The notes: a model not told the origin generated them from the sequence alone. A stretch of 52,062 nucleotides of DNA from Chamaesiphon sp. 341R_metabat_111 (GCA_025351825.1 JANXVE010000117.1:1-52062); one strand, 5' to 3'; shown: positions 26,115 to 35,211, numbered from the stretch's first letter. Program-made: numbers and translations.

Positions 26115-26335
26115 TTATAAAACAAGCCAGTTATCAATCAGATTCGTAGGGTGATGGCATTAAATTTTTACTATTTTTTCGATTTCTATAGGATGCCATT
26201 TCAAAGCTTTTTCAATTACGGTGTGTCCCTCCTCGAAGCCTGTGCTTTGCGCTTACGGCAGTCAAATTGTGAGCGTTCGCGGAGCGTTGCTGTAGGGAAG
26301 TTTTTCGATCGAGGATAATGATGTCGGAATTGAGG

Positions 26336-26821
26336 CTAAATTCTACAATTCGTTCCAAGCTCTTTGAACTTGTATTTTGAATCTTGTTCCTGTGAAAAAT
26401 TAATTAAAAACAAATTTCTTCCTGTTTCGGGATCTGATATCTGTGCAACGATTTTATTAACAAGATCATCTATTTGTTGTAAGTAGATACCCTCAACTTT
26501 GGCGCATTTATTTTTACCATATTCAAATCCGATCGTAATTGTCTTTTGGTCTGGCTGTAACATTGGCTTAAACTTAAAGCCAAGCTTTTTAAGATTGCTT
26601 TCCTTTCTTACTTCTCGATTGAGATTTTTAACTAGATAGCTTAAAATATTTGTTCTTTCAAGAATGTTTAATCTTCTTGAAAAATGTAGTTCACTCTGGG
26701 TTTCTGCTAGCACTGTAGATACTAATTCGAGCTGTTTTGGATTTCTTGCAATCCCATTTCTTATTTCTATCCGATCGATCGTGAAATGCGCTTGTGGAAT
26801 ATAGTTCATCTGTTTAGACAT
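26336..26821 (-). CDS. Hypothetical protein (161 aa), accessory region
   Basis: Not recognised. The 161-residue protein is rich in Lys, Asn and Ile, with strand-like segments (HFTIDRIEIRNGIA and the KTITIGFEYGKNKCAKVEGIYLQQ region) and helices between. Codon use is AT-rich like the neighbouring lipoprotein gene and unlike the core genes on either side. It has a plausible ATG at 26821 and no competing frame. It sits between repeat-rich spacers, consistent with an acquired accessory gene. Confidence 0.55.
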   Translation of the reverse strand: MSKQMNYIPQAHFTIDRIEIRNGIARNPKQLELVSTVLAETQSELHFSRRLNILERTNILSYLVKNLNREVRKESNLKKLGFKFKPMLQPDQKTITIGFEYGKNKCAKVEGIYLQQIDDLVNKIVAQISDPETGRNLFLINFSQEQDSKYKFKELGTNCRI

Positions 26822-26841
26822 AATTTAGCCAGTAGTGGCGT

Positions 26842-26956
26842 GACCAGACTAATTCTGTGGGTAAAGCGATTCTCTCTCAGAGAGGCTTCGCCAACGCTCA
26901 AAATATTACTAGTTGTATTTTTCAGAATTCTGAATGCCCACATTTTTAGTCTGGTC
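26842..26956. repeat. Inverted-repeat element
   Basis: GACCAGACTAA (26842-26852) and TTAGTCTGGTC (26946-26956) are perfect 11-bp inverted ends of a 115-bp noncoding unit. It contains the motif AGAGAGGCTTCGCCAACGC, which I recall as common in cyanobacterial repeat DNA. A related GCGTTCGCGGAGCGTTGC block lies at 26273-26290. Confidence 0.5.
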
Positions 26957-27088
26957 GTCCCAGTAGAATGGGCACTGCCCCCGAACAACATTACACAAAG
27001 CGACAACTTCGGATTGAGGCTCAATTGTGAGGCGAATATTTGATAATTGCGATCGAGCATTATCATTTGGATCGGTAGAGATCGACTC

Positions 27089-27820
27089 TCAACTAACTTC
27101 CATTGCCACCCGATAAATATCACTCGGCGTAAGGTGAGAATGCACTACCTGCCCATCCTTGAACCAGACAATTCGCCGAGTCTGCTTGGCGACATCGGGT
27201 TCGTGAGTGACCATGACGATCGTGATTCCGGCTTCATTTAGCCCTGTAAAAATGTCCATCACCTCTTGAGTCGTGCGCGAATCTAAGGCACCTGTCGGCT
27301 CATCTGCCAGCAATACTCGTGGTTCGCTGACAATTGCTCTAGCGATCGCTACCCGCTGCTGTTGACCGCCTGAGAGCTGGTTGGGACGATTTGCCATCCG
27401 GTTGCTCAGTCCAACTTTTTCTAGTGCCACTACTGCCCGTTCCTTGCGTTCGCTCGGCGGTAATCCACCATAAATCATCGGTAGCATCACATTATCCAGG
27501 GCGGTAAGTTGGGGCAGCAGATGAAATTGTTGGAAAATAAAGCCGAGTTTGCGATTGCGAATCTTTGCCAATTCGGCATCGGCGACAGTAGACACATCTA
27601 GATTGTCTAAGTAATAATGCCCGCTAGTAGGCCTATCCAAGCAACCAATCACATTCATCGCTGAAGATTTGCCCGAACCTGATGGCCCCATGATCGCACA
27701 ATATTCACCTTCGGCGATCGTCAAATTGACCCCATCCAATGCCCTAACCAGAGTATCTTCGATCCCGTAAGTCTTATTTACATCTTCTAGTCGGATAATA
27801 ATCGACTCGGTATTGTTCAT
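27089..27820 (-). CDS. ABC transporter ATP-binding protein (MacB/DevA type)
   Basis: A 243-residue nucleotide-binding subunit with Walker A GPSGSGKSS (about residues 45-53), Q-loop FQQFHLLP, signature LSGGQQQRVAIARA (about 148-161), Walker B VLLADEP and H-loop VTHEP. The sequence CLDRPTSGHYYLDNLDVS belongs to the LolD/MacB/DevA branch, which powers extrusion of lipids, lipoproteins or glycolipids together with a FtsX-like permease. No permease or membrane-fusion gene is adjacent, so its partners are encoded elsewhere. Confidence 0.93.
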   Translation of the reverse strand: MNNTESIIIRLEDVNKTYGIEDTLVRALDGVNLTIAEGEYCAIMGPSGSGKSSAMNVIGCLDRPTSGHYYLDNLDVSTVADAELAKIRNRKLGFIFQQFHLLPQLTALDNVMLPMIYGGLPPSERKERAVVALEKVGLSNRMANRPNQLSGGQQQRVAIARAIVSEPRVLLADEPTGALDSRTTQEVMDIFTGLNEAGITIVMVTHEPDVAKQTRRIVWFKDGQVVHSHLTPSDIYRVAMEVS

Positions 27821-27896
27821 CGAAAATATGAGTTAAGGATTGATTTGATGTGGAGATTGCCACTACTCCAAGTTTAGCAATCACCACCAACCATCG

Positions 27897-28553
27897 CTAC
27901 AATGTCCCAAAAGCTCGATCGCCAACATCCCCCAATCCAGGCACAATAAAGCCAGATTCATTCACCTGTTCATCAATCATTGCTGCATAGATACTTAGCG
28001 TCGGGTAAGTCTCGCTCAACTTCTGCAAAGCTGGTGGTGCAGCAATAATCGTAATAATCCGCACGTAAGCCGGATCGATACCCCGTTGGACTAGCTCAGT
28101 CATCGCCTGCATAATCGTCCCACCAGTCGCCAGCATTGGTTCGGCGATGATAATCCGAGTATCTGGATCGAATTTATCCGGTAGCCTGTTTAGATAACAA
28201 CTGGGAAGTAGTGTTTCTTCATCTCGTACCAATCCGAGATGATAAATCGCTGACTCTAGCGGTAAAACTGACTGAATCCCCTCGACTAATGTTAATCCTG
28301 CCCGTAAGATTGGCACGATCGCCAGTTTCGTCTGGGGATGGACAAATGTAGCGGTAGTGTCAGCAAGCGGTGTCGGGATCTGAATATCGATCGTCGGTAG
28401 CCATTCCCTAATTGCTTCATACGCCAACCATTTCCCCAATTCTGCCAGAGTTTGGCGCATAATTTTGGGCGAAGTCTCTTTATTTCGCGCCATTCCCAGC
28501 CAGTGCTTGATTAATGGATGGGGGGGAACGTAGACACGTAGTTGGATTGCCAT
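27897..28553 (-). CDS. upp: Uracil phosphoribosyltransferase
   Basis: Upp salvages uracil to UMP using PRPP. The 218-residue protein shows HPLIKHWLGMARNKET at the N-terminus, VPILRAGLTLVEGI in the middle, the PRPP-binding loop IIAEPMLATGGTI (about residues 134-146) and the uracil-binding GFIVPGLGDVGDRAFGT at the C-terminus. The PRPP loop reads EPMLATGG, normal for Upp. A G-rich tandem-repeat array reaches to within a few bases of the start codon, leaving no obvious ribosome site. Confidence 0.95.
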   Translation of the reverse strand: MAIQLRVYVPPHPLIKHWLGMARNKETSPKIMRQTLAELGKWLAYEAIREWLPTIDIQIPTPLADTTATFVHPQTKLAIVPILRAGLTLVEGIQSVLPLESAIYHLGLVRDEETLLPSCYLNRLPDKFDPDTRIIIAEPMLATGGTIMQAMTELVQRGIDPAYVRIITIIAAPPALQKLSETYPTLSIYAAMIDEQVNESGFIVPGLGDVGDRAFGTL

Positions 28554-28556
28554 GTT

Positions 28557-28620
28557 TTCGGGGTGGGGGTGGAGGATGGGAGGTGTGGGGAGTGTGGGGG
28601 GCGTGGGAGCGTGGGAGCAG
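28557..28620. repeat. G-rich short tandem repeats upstream of upp
   Basis: Degenerate units of GTGGGGAG, then GTGGGAGC twice in tandem (28603-28618), fill the gap between the tlyA stop and the upp start. Same family as at 11580 and 35098. Confidence 0.8.
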
Positions 28621-28632
28621 CAAAACTGTCCA

Positions 28633-29472
28633 CTAAACCACTAATGCTTGATATGCCGATCGAGTCAATAGCTCAATTTCGGCTAAATCTGGTGCTGAAA
28701 CTAGTTCATCACTATTTGTATTTAACCACAATAAATACTCAATATTTCCGGCTGGCCCGACAAGTGGCGACCAGGTTAAACCGCGATAATTCCACCCCAA
28801 TCCTTGCGCTGCGGTTAATACCCCTAAAATTGCCCCTGCTTGGGCTGATAGATCTCGAACTACTCCATTCTTTCCGATCGCTTGTTTACCAACCTCAAAT
28901 TGGGGTTTAACTAGCAATAAGAGTTCTTTTGGCGGTGCCAACAGGAGTTCTAATGCAGGAAGAATTTTAATTGCCGAAATAAACGAAACATCAACTACTG
29001 CCAGATCTGGTAGTGTGACTGGATAAATGCCCGCAACTGTTTCTCCATAGAGTTCCACTGGAGTTAAGTGCCGAATATTTGTCCGTTCGCGCAGGACTAC
29101 TCGATCGTCAGTGCGGATCTTCCAGTCTACTTGCCCGTAGCCAACATCAATCCCGTAGACTTGTTTCGCCCCTGCTTGCAAAAGACAATCGGTAAACCCG
29201 CCTGTAGAGATACCTGCATCCAAGCAAATTCTACTAGCTGTCTCGATCTCAAATACCGCCAGAGCTTTCGCCAACTTCTCACCGCCACGAGATACAAATC
29301 TCGCTCTAGCTTTGACTTCGACGGTAGATGTCAACAAGATACCCGTACCGCACTTATCTACTACCTCGCCATTTACCCGCACCTCTCCAGCCTGAATCCA
29401 GCGTTGTGCCAATTGGCGAGATTCGCACAAATTGCGCTCCACCATCAGTAAATCCAGACGTTGTTTTTTCAA
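28633..29472 (-). CDS. tlyA: TlyA-family rRNA 2'-O-methyltransferase
   Basis: A 279-residue fusion of an S4 RNA-binding domain (residues 1-60: RLDLLMVERNLCESRQLAQRWIQAGEVRVNGEVV) with an FtsJ-like methyltransferase domain (about 65-250). The S-adenosylmethionine loop is CLDAGISTGGFTDCLLQAGA and the motif IV region VDVSFISAIKILPAL, followed by LLLVKPQFEVG. The family 2'-O-methylates 16S/23S rRNA cytidines; some members are called hemolysin A. It precedes upp by 79 bp and follows the alr0857-like gene by 57 bp, all on the minus strand. Confidence 0.93.
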   Translation of the reverse strand: MKKQRLDLLMVERNLCESRQLAQRWIQAGEVRVNGEVVDKCGTGILLTSTVEVKARARFVSRGGEKLAKALAVFEIETASRICLDAGISTGGFTDCLLQAGAKQVYGIDVGYGQVDWKIRTDDRVVLRERTNIRHLTPVELYGETVAGIYPVTLPDLAVVDVSFISAIKILPALELLLAPPKELLLLVKPQFEVGKQAIGKNGVVRDLSAQAGAILGVLTAAQGLGWNYRGLTWSPLVGPAGNIEYLLWLNTNSDELVSAPDLAEIELLTRSAYQALVV

Positions 29473-29529
29473 GCCAAATCAGAGATCGGGAAAACAGTTG
29501 CTAAATCTCAACCTTAAAAATAGCACGCC

Positions 29530-29916
29530 CTAATGCCTAATCGCTGAAGGTACATTTGCGCTGCACCATAGCTGCCATAAATATAGCTCGACTCGATCGG
29601 GTAATTGCGTCACAAATATACCTTCCGCATCATTGAGATCGGTAGACAGCCAATAACCAGTCAGTCCGATTTCAACTCGATCCAAATCGCAACGATTGAC
29701 TGTTACAGTCTTTACGCCTTGATGATGGAGATAAAACTTTGCTGCGGTAGCTTCACAGATCGGCTCTGGCAGCAAAAAACTGGCTTTTTCCGAATTGACA
29801 AACATTGTTTCCCCAGTACTGGTAGCGAATATCAGCCGTCGCTCAACCCAATCCTCCAGATCGGCAGTCAACAATTCAAAATGCAAAGCCGTTTCAGTGT
29901 AAATCAATTTCAGCAT
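29530..29916 (-). CDS. alr0857-like hypothetical protein
   Basis: A 128-residue conserved cyanobacterial protein of unknown function. Its opening MLKLIYTETALHFELL, the central MFVNSEKASFLLPEP and the C-terminal GIFVTQLPDRVELYLWQLW correspond to what I remember of the alr0857 family. No catalytic motif is evident. The gene is the first of the minus-strand cluster leading to tlyA and upp, and may be co-transcribed with tlyA. Confidence 0.75.
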   Translation of the reverse strand: MLKLIYTETALHFELLTADLEDWVERRLIFATSTGETMFVNSEKASFLLPEPICEATAAKFYLHHQGVKTVTVNRCDLDRVEIGLTGYWLSTDLNDAEGIFVTQLPDRVELYLWQLWCSANVPSAIRH

Positions 29917-30238
29917 AGGTCTTTCTTACAGCATGAATCTTCACCAGTCAATGAAGTTTGGAGTACTGGCTTTTTGCCTCTTGCTGTAGTGTAGAGAAAG
30001 ATTGTGAGGAAATCGTGAGGATAAAACTAGATTTTATGTCAAAACGCCACATTGCCTGGTTTTTTTAATACAAGAGTCTTTAGGTAAATTCCAGCAAAAT
30101 TTCTCTCGAAAAATCTAAAACATGTCCCCAAATACTGAATAATTAATAAAGTTTAGAAAATGTTTGCTATTCATCGCAAAAAATACTACACTAAATACAC
30201 CACCCTGTTTAGATCCAAATTCTCGGAGCAACTTAATA

Positions 30239-30595
30239 ATGCACACACTCAAGCGGACACCAACCACAGAAATGGAAGTTACTAGCATTCGGCTCGAACG
30301 CGAACTCAAAGAACGGCTGAAAGAAATTTCTGGACATCAAGGCTATCAAGCCTTGATCCGTGAAGTCCTATGGAAATATGTTCAGCAAAAATCCGGTGAT
30401 TACCGTCACCGTTTCACTGCTGAAGATATCCGCGCTACCGTTGCAGCAACTGCAAATACAGAGGAACGTTGTGGAATTACTGGCAAAGTTATCAATCCTA
30501 AAGAGCCAATGCTATTGGGTTTAACTAGCACCTGTGATTTTATTCCGCTATCACTCGATAGTTTGACTGCTGTTGTTCCAGAGCCAGCCGCTTAA
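30239..30595 (+). CDS. Ribbon-helix-helix-like cyanobacterial protein
   Basis: Translated from ATG 30239 the protein has 118 residues; the frame is open from 30164, but the extension is poor in coding character. Residues about 12-50 (EVTSIRLERELKERLKEISGHQGYQALIREVLWKYVQ) have the strand-helix-helix pattern of the CopG/Arc DNA-binding fold. The rest contains a CGITGKVINPKEPMLLGLTS segment and looks like a small separate domain. Proposed role: transcriptional regulator, uncertain. It converges on apcF with a shared bidirectional terminator. Confidence 0.7.
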   Translation: MHTLKRTPTTEMEVTSIRLERELKERLKEISGHQGYQALIREVLWKYVQQKSGDYRHRFTAEDIRATVAATANTEERCGITGKVINPKEPMLLGLTSTCDFIPLSLDSLTAVVPEPAA

Positions 30596-30684
30596 GAAAT
30601 AGATCCAGAAGTAGAAAGTGTCGGGAAAATGCATTCCACCAATACACTTTCCCTCCTGTTCTGAATTCCGATCGCTAATGAGGT

Positions 30685-30734
30685 CATAGAAAAAGTGCCA
30701 CTTAATACATGAATTAAGTGGCACTTTTTCTATG
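30685..30734. terminator. Bidirectional terminator between the RHH-like gene and apcF
   Basis: CATAGAAAAAGTGCCACTT begins a 22-base arm (30685-30706) that is perfectly complementary to 30713-30734, with a 6-nt loop ACATGA. A and T runs inside the arms give U tracts on either strand, so it serves both converging genes. Confidence 0.92.
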
Positions 30735-30810
30735 AAAAGTTTTGATTGATTTTAATGATGATGATCCAATCGGATAGTTACTTAGTTATCAACTATCGAC
30801 GATCGACTAC

Positions 30811-31320
30811 CTATAAATCTTGTTCGCTGATTTCACGAGTCATGTGATCGAATGGTGCATCCACGCAGCTAGTATCAATCGCACCAGTGGTGGCGAGTTG
30901 AGCCTTGACGAGATCCTTCATAATCTGAATTCCCCGCACCGTTGGCGCAATTGGAACATCCAGTGAGTTGTAAGTCTCTCGCAAGCCCTGAAGCACCCGC
31001 TCATCCAAGACATTGGTATCGCCAGCAACGATCGCATAGCTAGCATAGCGGAGATAATAATCCATGTCTCGCAAGCAAGCCGCATAACGCCTAGTGGTGT
31101 AAGCATTGCCCCCAGGACGGATCAGTTCTGGCAGTTCATCAAACAACTGCAAGCTCGTCTTCTTGACGATCGCAGCGGCATTGGCATTGATAACACCAGC
31201 AGCAGCAATTCTCGCCGCACCAGTACTAAAATAGGATTTTAAGCTATCGATCGCGTTCCGGTCTAAATAACGGCCCGTGATATCGTAAGTTTTTATAAGA
31301 TTTGTTACGGCATCCCGCAT
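30811..31320 (-). CDS. apcF: Allophycocyanin beta-18 subunit
   Basis: ApcF is the minor beta-type allophycocyanin of the phycobilisome core, pairing with the linker-like ApcE and helping to pass energy to photosystem II. The 169-residue globin-like protein has RPGGNAYTTRRYAACLRDMDYYLRYA: Asn72 is the site that is methylated in beta subunits, and Cys82 carries phycocyanobilin. The N-terminus MRDAVTNLIKTYDITGRYLD and the C-terminus FDHMTREISEQDL separate it from ApcB. It stands alone, away from apcAB, as in other cyanobacteria. Confidence 0.96.
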   Translation of the reverse strand: MRDAVTNLIKTYDITGRYLDRNAIDSLKSYFSTGAARIAAAGVINANAAAIVKKTSLQLFDELPELIRPGGNAYTTRRYAACLRDMDYYLRYASYAIVAGDTNVLDERVLQGLRETYNSLDVPIAPTVRGIQIMKDLVKAQLATTGAIDTSCVDAPFDHMTREISEQDL

Positions 31321-31418
31321 GAGACAGCTCTCCCAACATAATTCTTTAGATTAGCCTATCAGTATCGCAGAAGAGCACCCCCTTCAGGACTACTAGCGTT
31401 ACAATTCGCAACTGTATT

Positions 31419-31724
31419 TTAAGCTTTGATGAGATTGCTGCGATTGGAGCGCGATTCTTTTCCACTAACGGTGCGCGAACGATTGTTTGCAGATTTAGAC
31501 CAGGGACGCAACCAATCAAAAGTAACGGCAGATTGGGAGATTAGAATTAGTTCCTCAGGGTAGCGCGGCTGGGGATCGCTAGCGAGAGTAATCGGAGGTA
31601 CCATCATCGGATCGTAGGCGATGACTGTATCGATGACTCCAGGCAGGTGCTTAATTTCTACTTTTTGACCTGGATGATACGTTGCTATTTCTCGCGCTTC
31701 GTTCCAGATTGCTTGCTCCGCCAT
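31419..31724 (-). CDS. Small conserved hypothetical protein (101 aa)
   Basis: Not recognised by name. The N-terminal two thirds (EAREIATYHPGQKVEIKHLPGVIDTVIAYDPMMVPPITL) has a beta-rich look with a GQ-V-KHLPG turn, and PRYPEELILISQSAVTFDWLRPWSK continues it. The C-terminal 22 residues are basic and disordered. It lies 98 bp upstream of apcF on the same strand; co-transcription is possible, but a phycobilisome role is only a guess. Confidence 0.65.
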   Translation of the reverse strand: MAEQAIWNEAREIATYHPGQKVEIKHLPGVIDTVIAYDPMMVPPITLASDPQPRYPEELILISQSAVTFDWLRPWSKSANNRSRTVSGKESRSNRSNLIKA

Positions 31725-31923
31725 TACCGCGATCCCCGTTATGTTACTGATTAAGTTTACTTATCGTTATGATAACGGAATTATCTACACAAACAACGTA
31801 TTCAGTCAAATACGATACTTTTTTTTAATAATTGGCCTTAATTTGCCAGTTGGAGCAAAAGGAGGCTTCGAGTTTGTATTCCTACATCTTGCAATGCATA
31901 GATACTATTACTGCGATAATCCC

Positions 31924-31984
31924 AGGGTACCCACGAGGGGCACCCCTACAGGTGACTTGTAGGGGTGCCCTTCATGGGTACCCT
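31924..31984. repeat. Palindromic repeat element, copy 2
   Basis: Left arm 31924-31950 (AGGGTACCCACGAGGGGC...) pairs with right arm 31958-31984 (...CTTCATGGGTACCCT), 25 of 27 matches plus one G-U. It is the same element as at 1564-1642, with differences mainly in the spacer and three arm bases. Confidence 0.9.
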
Positions 31985-32048
31985 GAGATCTATGGTAGTT
32001 ATTAATACTTTTGTACTAGTGCAAGATGTGAGTATTCCTACATCGATT

Positions 32049-32792
32049 TTACAGCAGCTTCCGATAACACCGAGTTGTGATGAAATAGGGATGAAAGACT
32101 TCCAGGAAGTTTGATTGGAGAGTTCTGAAGAACAGATCGACAGTCTTGGGATCGTCTAGGTGGAACGGAAATTCTTGGTTCAACCCTTTAGAAAAGTACC
32201 AATTAGTAATCATCTTGCCTTCATCTTTAAGAATGTGATGAAAATGAAGTAATTGCTTGCTGGGATCTGGTAAGTGCTCTATTACATCGAAACAAGTAAT
32301 TGTATCAAATGTTTCGGCAGGATCTAACTCAGTGCAACAAGTGATCTTGGATTCTATGCCTAATTCTTTAATCCGGTGTTTGACAAAATTGTAATTGGTG
32401 GGGTTGATATCACAATAAACAACGTGACTAACTTCAGGGCAAAGAGCCGAAGCGATCGCGTGTGTACCAATCCCACCACCAAAATCCAAGACTCGACCTT
32501 TGGAATTATCTGCAATTAATTTCAGCGTATCACCAATATAATCGGTACTAGTCAAATGCCAAGTTGCTAGTTCAAATAGATAAGCTTCCCCGACGCGATC
32601 GCGATAAAATTTACTAGCATCTTCCCAATCAAAATCTCGCCGTCCGATCTCGGCTAAGTCTGCTAATGCCGTCGTGAATTTCAGCTCCAATTCTGCTGGC
32701 TCAATCTTTAAAAATTGCTGTAAGTGTTGCTTGAGATTAAATGCATCTTGCCAGTAACTATTGAGATGAGGCGGAATTGGAAATGTGGACAT
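32049..32792 (-). CDS. Class I SAM-dependent methyltransferase
   Basis: A 247-residue protein. The S-adenosylmethionine fold is clear: motif I RVLDFGGGIGTHAIASAL (about residue 93-110), the acidic end of strand 2 VVYCDINPTNYNFV, motif II/III TITCFDVIEHLPDPSKQLLHFHHILKDEG. The N-terminal 90 residues form a helical lid. The D-x-I-E-H-L loop resembles small-molecule methyltransferases, but the substrate cannot be told. It follows the AarF-type kinase gene on the same strand after a long tandem-repeat spacer. Confidence 0.85.
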   Translation of the reverse strand: MSTFPIPPHLNSYWQDAFNLKQHLQQFLKIEPAELELKFTTALADLAEIGRRDFDWEDASKFYRDRVGEAYLFELATWHLTSTDYIGDTLKLIADNSKGRVLDFGGGIGTHAIASALCPEVSHVVYCDINPTNYNFVKHRIKELGIESKITCCTELDPAETFDTITCFDVIEHLPDPSKQLLHFHHILKDEGKMITNWYFSKGLNQEFPFHLDDPKTVDLFFRTLQSNFLEVFHPYFITTRCYRKLL

Positions 32793-32794
32793 GG

Positions 32795-32945
32795 AGGTAG
32801 GGTTGGGAGTTGGGAGTTGGAGGTTGGAAGTTGAAAGTTGGGAGTGGAGAGTTAGAAGTTGGGAGTTGTGTGCGTCAAGACAACACAGTCAAAGCCCAAG
32901 ACCGCACTTTTCGCTCCGAACTCCCAACTCCGAACTCCCAACTAA
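32795..32945. repeat. GTTGGGAGTT short tandem repeats, inverted
   Basis: The left part (32798-32868) is an array of GTTGGGAG/GTTGGAGG-type units. The right part (32919-32942) carries the complements GAACTCCCAACTCCGAACTC. The halves can pair into a long stem between the AarF kinase stop and the methyltransferase start. Confidence 0.8.
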
Positions 32946-32956
32946 AATACTAGCTA

Positions 32957-34969
32957 TTACACTCGAACTCGATTGGGTAACGCAAGCTGAGGACGATTGT
33001 CTACGCCAACATCTTCAGGTACATCTTGCAATAATACCTCACGAATTAAGCGTGCAGCCATCCTTTGGGTTAAACCGCTGGCGATTTTTTGACCGAAAGA
33101 TTGAGTTTCGGACTTCATCAGGATTTGGGGAATCTTGGGTAAAACGATCGTCGGATCGAAGCCCTTGGTTTGCTGTAAGATGCCCCAAATTCGTTGGATG
33201 TGTCCCAGTCCCTCCGATAGCTGTTGGGTGTTCTTGACGGGCGATTCTACCTTCATCCCCATGCCTTTTTGGATGGCATAGGTGACATTTTGGAGCGTGT
33301 TGTTGCCAAAATTGTCTAAGCCTTGGACAATTTCATCGGCGAGGTAGTCACGAATGAATGTACCGCGATCGGATAGGATAAATTCCAAGCTTTGATCGAT
33401 CACTTGGTTCAGATCGTACTCGTCACTAGTCCGCGCATTTGCGAGGAGATTTTCGAGCCGATTCCAGCGGAAGGAACCATCTTTAAACAATAGTTCTTTG
33501 AGTGAGTTTCGCAGATCTGGAGCCGGATCTGTGAGTAGCCGTTTGGCAACGTAGGGATAAGCTTTTGCCAATACTTTAAAGTCAGGATCGACGGAAATTG
33601 CGATCCCTTCGAGAGTGGCTAGCGATCGCAAGATCAATGCATAGTAAGCTGGAACTTGGAATGGAAACTCGTACATCACCCCTGATAATTGGTCGGTGAC
33701 GCTCTTGAAATCCATATCCGCAATATTTGTCCCCGCTTCACCTAGTGAGCTGTTGAATACATAGGAAATTGCCGGAATAATTGGTGTCAAATCTGTGTCT
33801 GGAGTCAGAAATTCCAACTTCACAAAATCTCGTCCCAACCCCTCAAAATCTCGATTGACTAAATGCACGATCGCTTCGACTAAACCATAACGCTGATATG
33901 GTTTAACTTGGCTCATCATCCCAAAATCTAAGTAAGCAAGCTTACCATCTGGCATCGCTAATAAATTACCAGGGTGTGGATCGGCATGAAAGAAACCATG
34001 CTCTAATAATTGACGCAACGAACATTGAACGCCAACTTCAACCAGATAAGTAGCATTGAGTCCCTGTGCGGCTACTGCTTCAAGATTGGTCAGCTTCGTA
34101 CCTGTGATCCATTCCATTGTCAGGACTCTTCTGCCTGTATATTGCCAATAGATTCCAGGCACGTAAATGTCCTGCATACTGCCGTATAGTTCTGCAAATT
34201 TCTCAGCATTACGACCTTCGTTTTCATAATCCATCTCCTCGAAAATGCGTTCGGCAAATTCATCGACGATCGAGACTAAATTACTCCGAATCTGTTTAAA
34301 ATTAGCTTGCAACCAAATACATAGAGTTCGCATCACATGTAAATCGAGTGTGATGCTATCCGCCAAACCAGGACGCTGAACTTTGATCGCGACAGTTTCA
34401 CCGCTCCACAGCTTACCTTTATACACCTGTCCGAGTGAAGCAGCCGCAACTGGTAAGTCACTAATTTCGGCGTAGATAGCTTCTGGTCTGTCGCCTAGTT
34501 CTTCTTCGATAAATTGATAAGCGACTTCATTAGAAAAGGCTGGAATGTTGTCCTGAAGTTGAGCTAGTTCTTCTAAGAACTGTGGCGGCACTAGATCGGG
34601 ACGGGTGGAGAGTGCTTGACCGATTTTAATGTACGCAGGCCCTAACTTAGTTAGTAATTTGCGAATTTGGGTCGCACGTTTGTCGAGATTTTGCTTGCTG
34701 CTGTTGGTGATTTTGTCCAGCCACAGTCCCAGTGCAAAACTAATCATCGGAAAAAAGATCCCGATGAAGCGACCAAATACTTTCAGTGGCAGACTGCTGT
34801 AATACTCAGCGATCGCGATCGGATCGTACTTCAACCAGGTACCCTCAGTCACTTCTTTGACTCTGCGGGAAGTGACAACTTCTTTCTCATCCACTAGTTC
34901 TGTTGTTACGGCTGGCACTGGTGGCTGACTAAACGGAGCGTCGGACTGAGTAGATGAGGTTGTGTTCAT
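32957..34969 (-). CDS. AarF/ABC1/UbiB family kinase-like protein
   Basis: A 670-residue member of the atypical ABC1/UbiB kinase family, which in cyanobacteria and plastids affects prenyl-lipid and quinone metabolism. Signatures: the KxGQ motif in AYIKIGQALSTRPDLVPPQFLEELAQLQDNIP (residues about 112-145), AAASLGQVYKGKLWSGETVAIKVQRPG with the A-rich loop and the ATP-binding lysine, EMDYENEGRNAEKF, FFHADPHPGNLL (catalytic loop) and YLDFGMM (metal-binding Asp). The C-terminal 230 residues are helical and membrane-associated in relatives. It is divergent from tadA. Confidence 0.93.
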   Translation of the reverse strand: MNTTSSTQSDAPFSQPPVPAVTTELVDEKEVVTSRRVKEVTEGTWLKYDPIAIAEYYSSLPLKVFGRFIGIFFPMISFALGLWLDKITNSSKQNLDKRATQIRKLLTKLGPAYIKIGQALSTRPDLVPPQFLEELAQLQDNIPAFSNEVAYQFIEEELGDRPEAIYAEISDLPVAAASLGQVYKGKLWSGETVAIKVQRPGLADSITLDLHVMRTLCIWLQANFKQIRSNLVSIVDEFAERIFEEMDYENEGRNAEKFAELYGSMQDIYVPGIYWQYTGRRVLTMEWITGTKLTNLEAVAAQGLNATYLVEVGVQCSLRQLLEHGFFHADPHPGNLLAMPDGKLAYLDFGMMSQVKPYQRYGLVEAIVHLVNRDFEGLGRDFVKLEFLTPDTDLTPIIPAISYVFNSSLGEAGTNIADMDFKSVTDQLSGVMYEFPFQVPAYYALILRSLATLEGIAISVDPDFKVLAKAYPYVAKRLLTDPAPDLRNSLKELLFKDGSFRWNRLENLLANARTSDEYDLNQVIDQSLEFILSDRGTFIRDYLADEIVQGLDNFGNNTLQNVTYAIQKGMGMKVESPVKNTQQLSEGLGHIQRIWGILQQTKGFDPTIVLPKIPQILMKSETQSFGQKIASGLTQRMAARLIREVLLQDVPEDVGVDNRPQLALPNRVRV

Positions 34970-35097
34970 AGGATTATAATAATTAGCCCTGTCAACTACT
35001 GTAACAATCTTTGTGAACTGACAGGGGGGATAATATCTATGTTAATTGCACTAGAAATTCTCTAACAGGGGGTTTTCCTGCTTTGGGGGATCGGGAT

Positions 35098-35162
35098 ACC
35101 GTGGGAGCGTGGGAGCGTGGAAGCGCGGGGGCGTGGGAGATGGGGCGACTGGGGGACTGGGG
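35098..35162. repeat. GTGGGAGC short tandem repeats upstream of tadA
   Basis: GTGGGAGC is repeated in tandem (35101-35108 and 35109-35116), followed by diverged copies (GTGGAAGC, GCGGGGGC, GTGGGAGA) and GGGGGACTGG repeats. It lies between the divergent AarF and tadA genes. Confidence 0.8.
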
Positions 35163-35211
35163 GACTTGGAGAAACAACATAACTATTCACGATCCACTAT
35201 TCACTAATTAG

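Noticed and set aside
25913-26137. A 74-codon minus-strand frame
   Set aside because: The opposite strand has the better coding character (the lipoprotein remnant), so this is its shadow.
26806-27123. A 105-codon minus-strand frame between the 161-aa gene and the ABC ATPase gene
   Set aside because: It runs through an inverted-repeat element and overlaps both neighbours' ends; the amino-acid sequence is that of translated repeat DNA.
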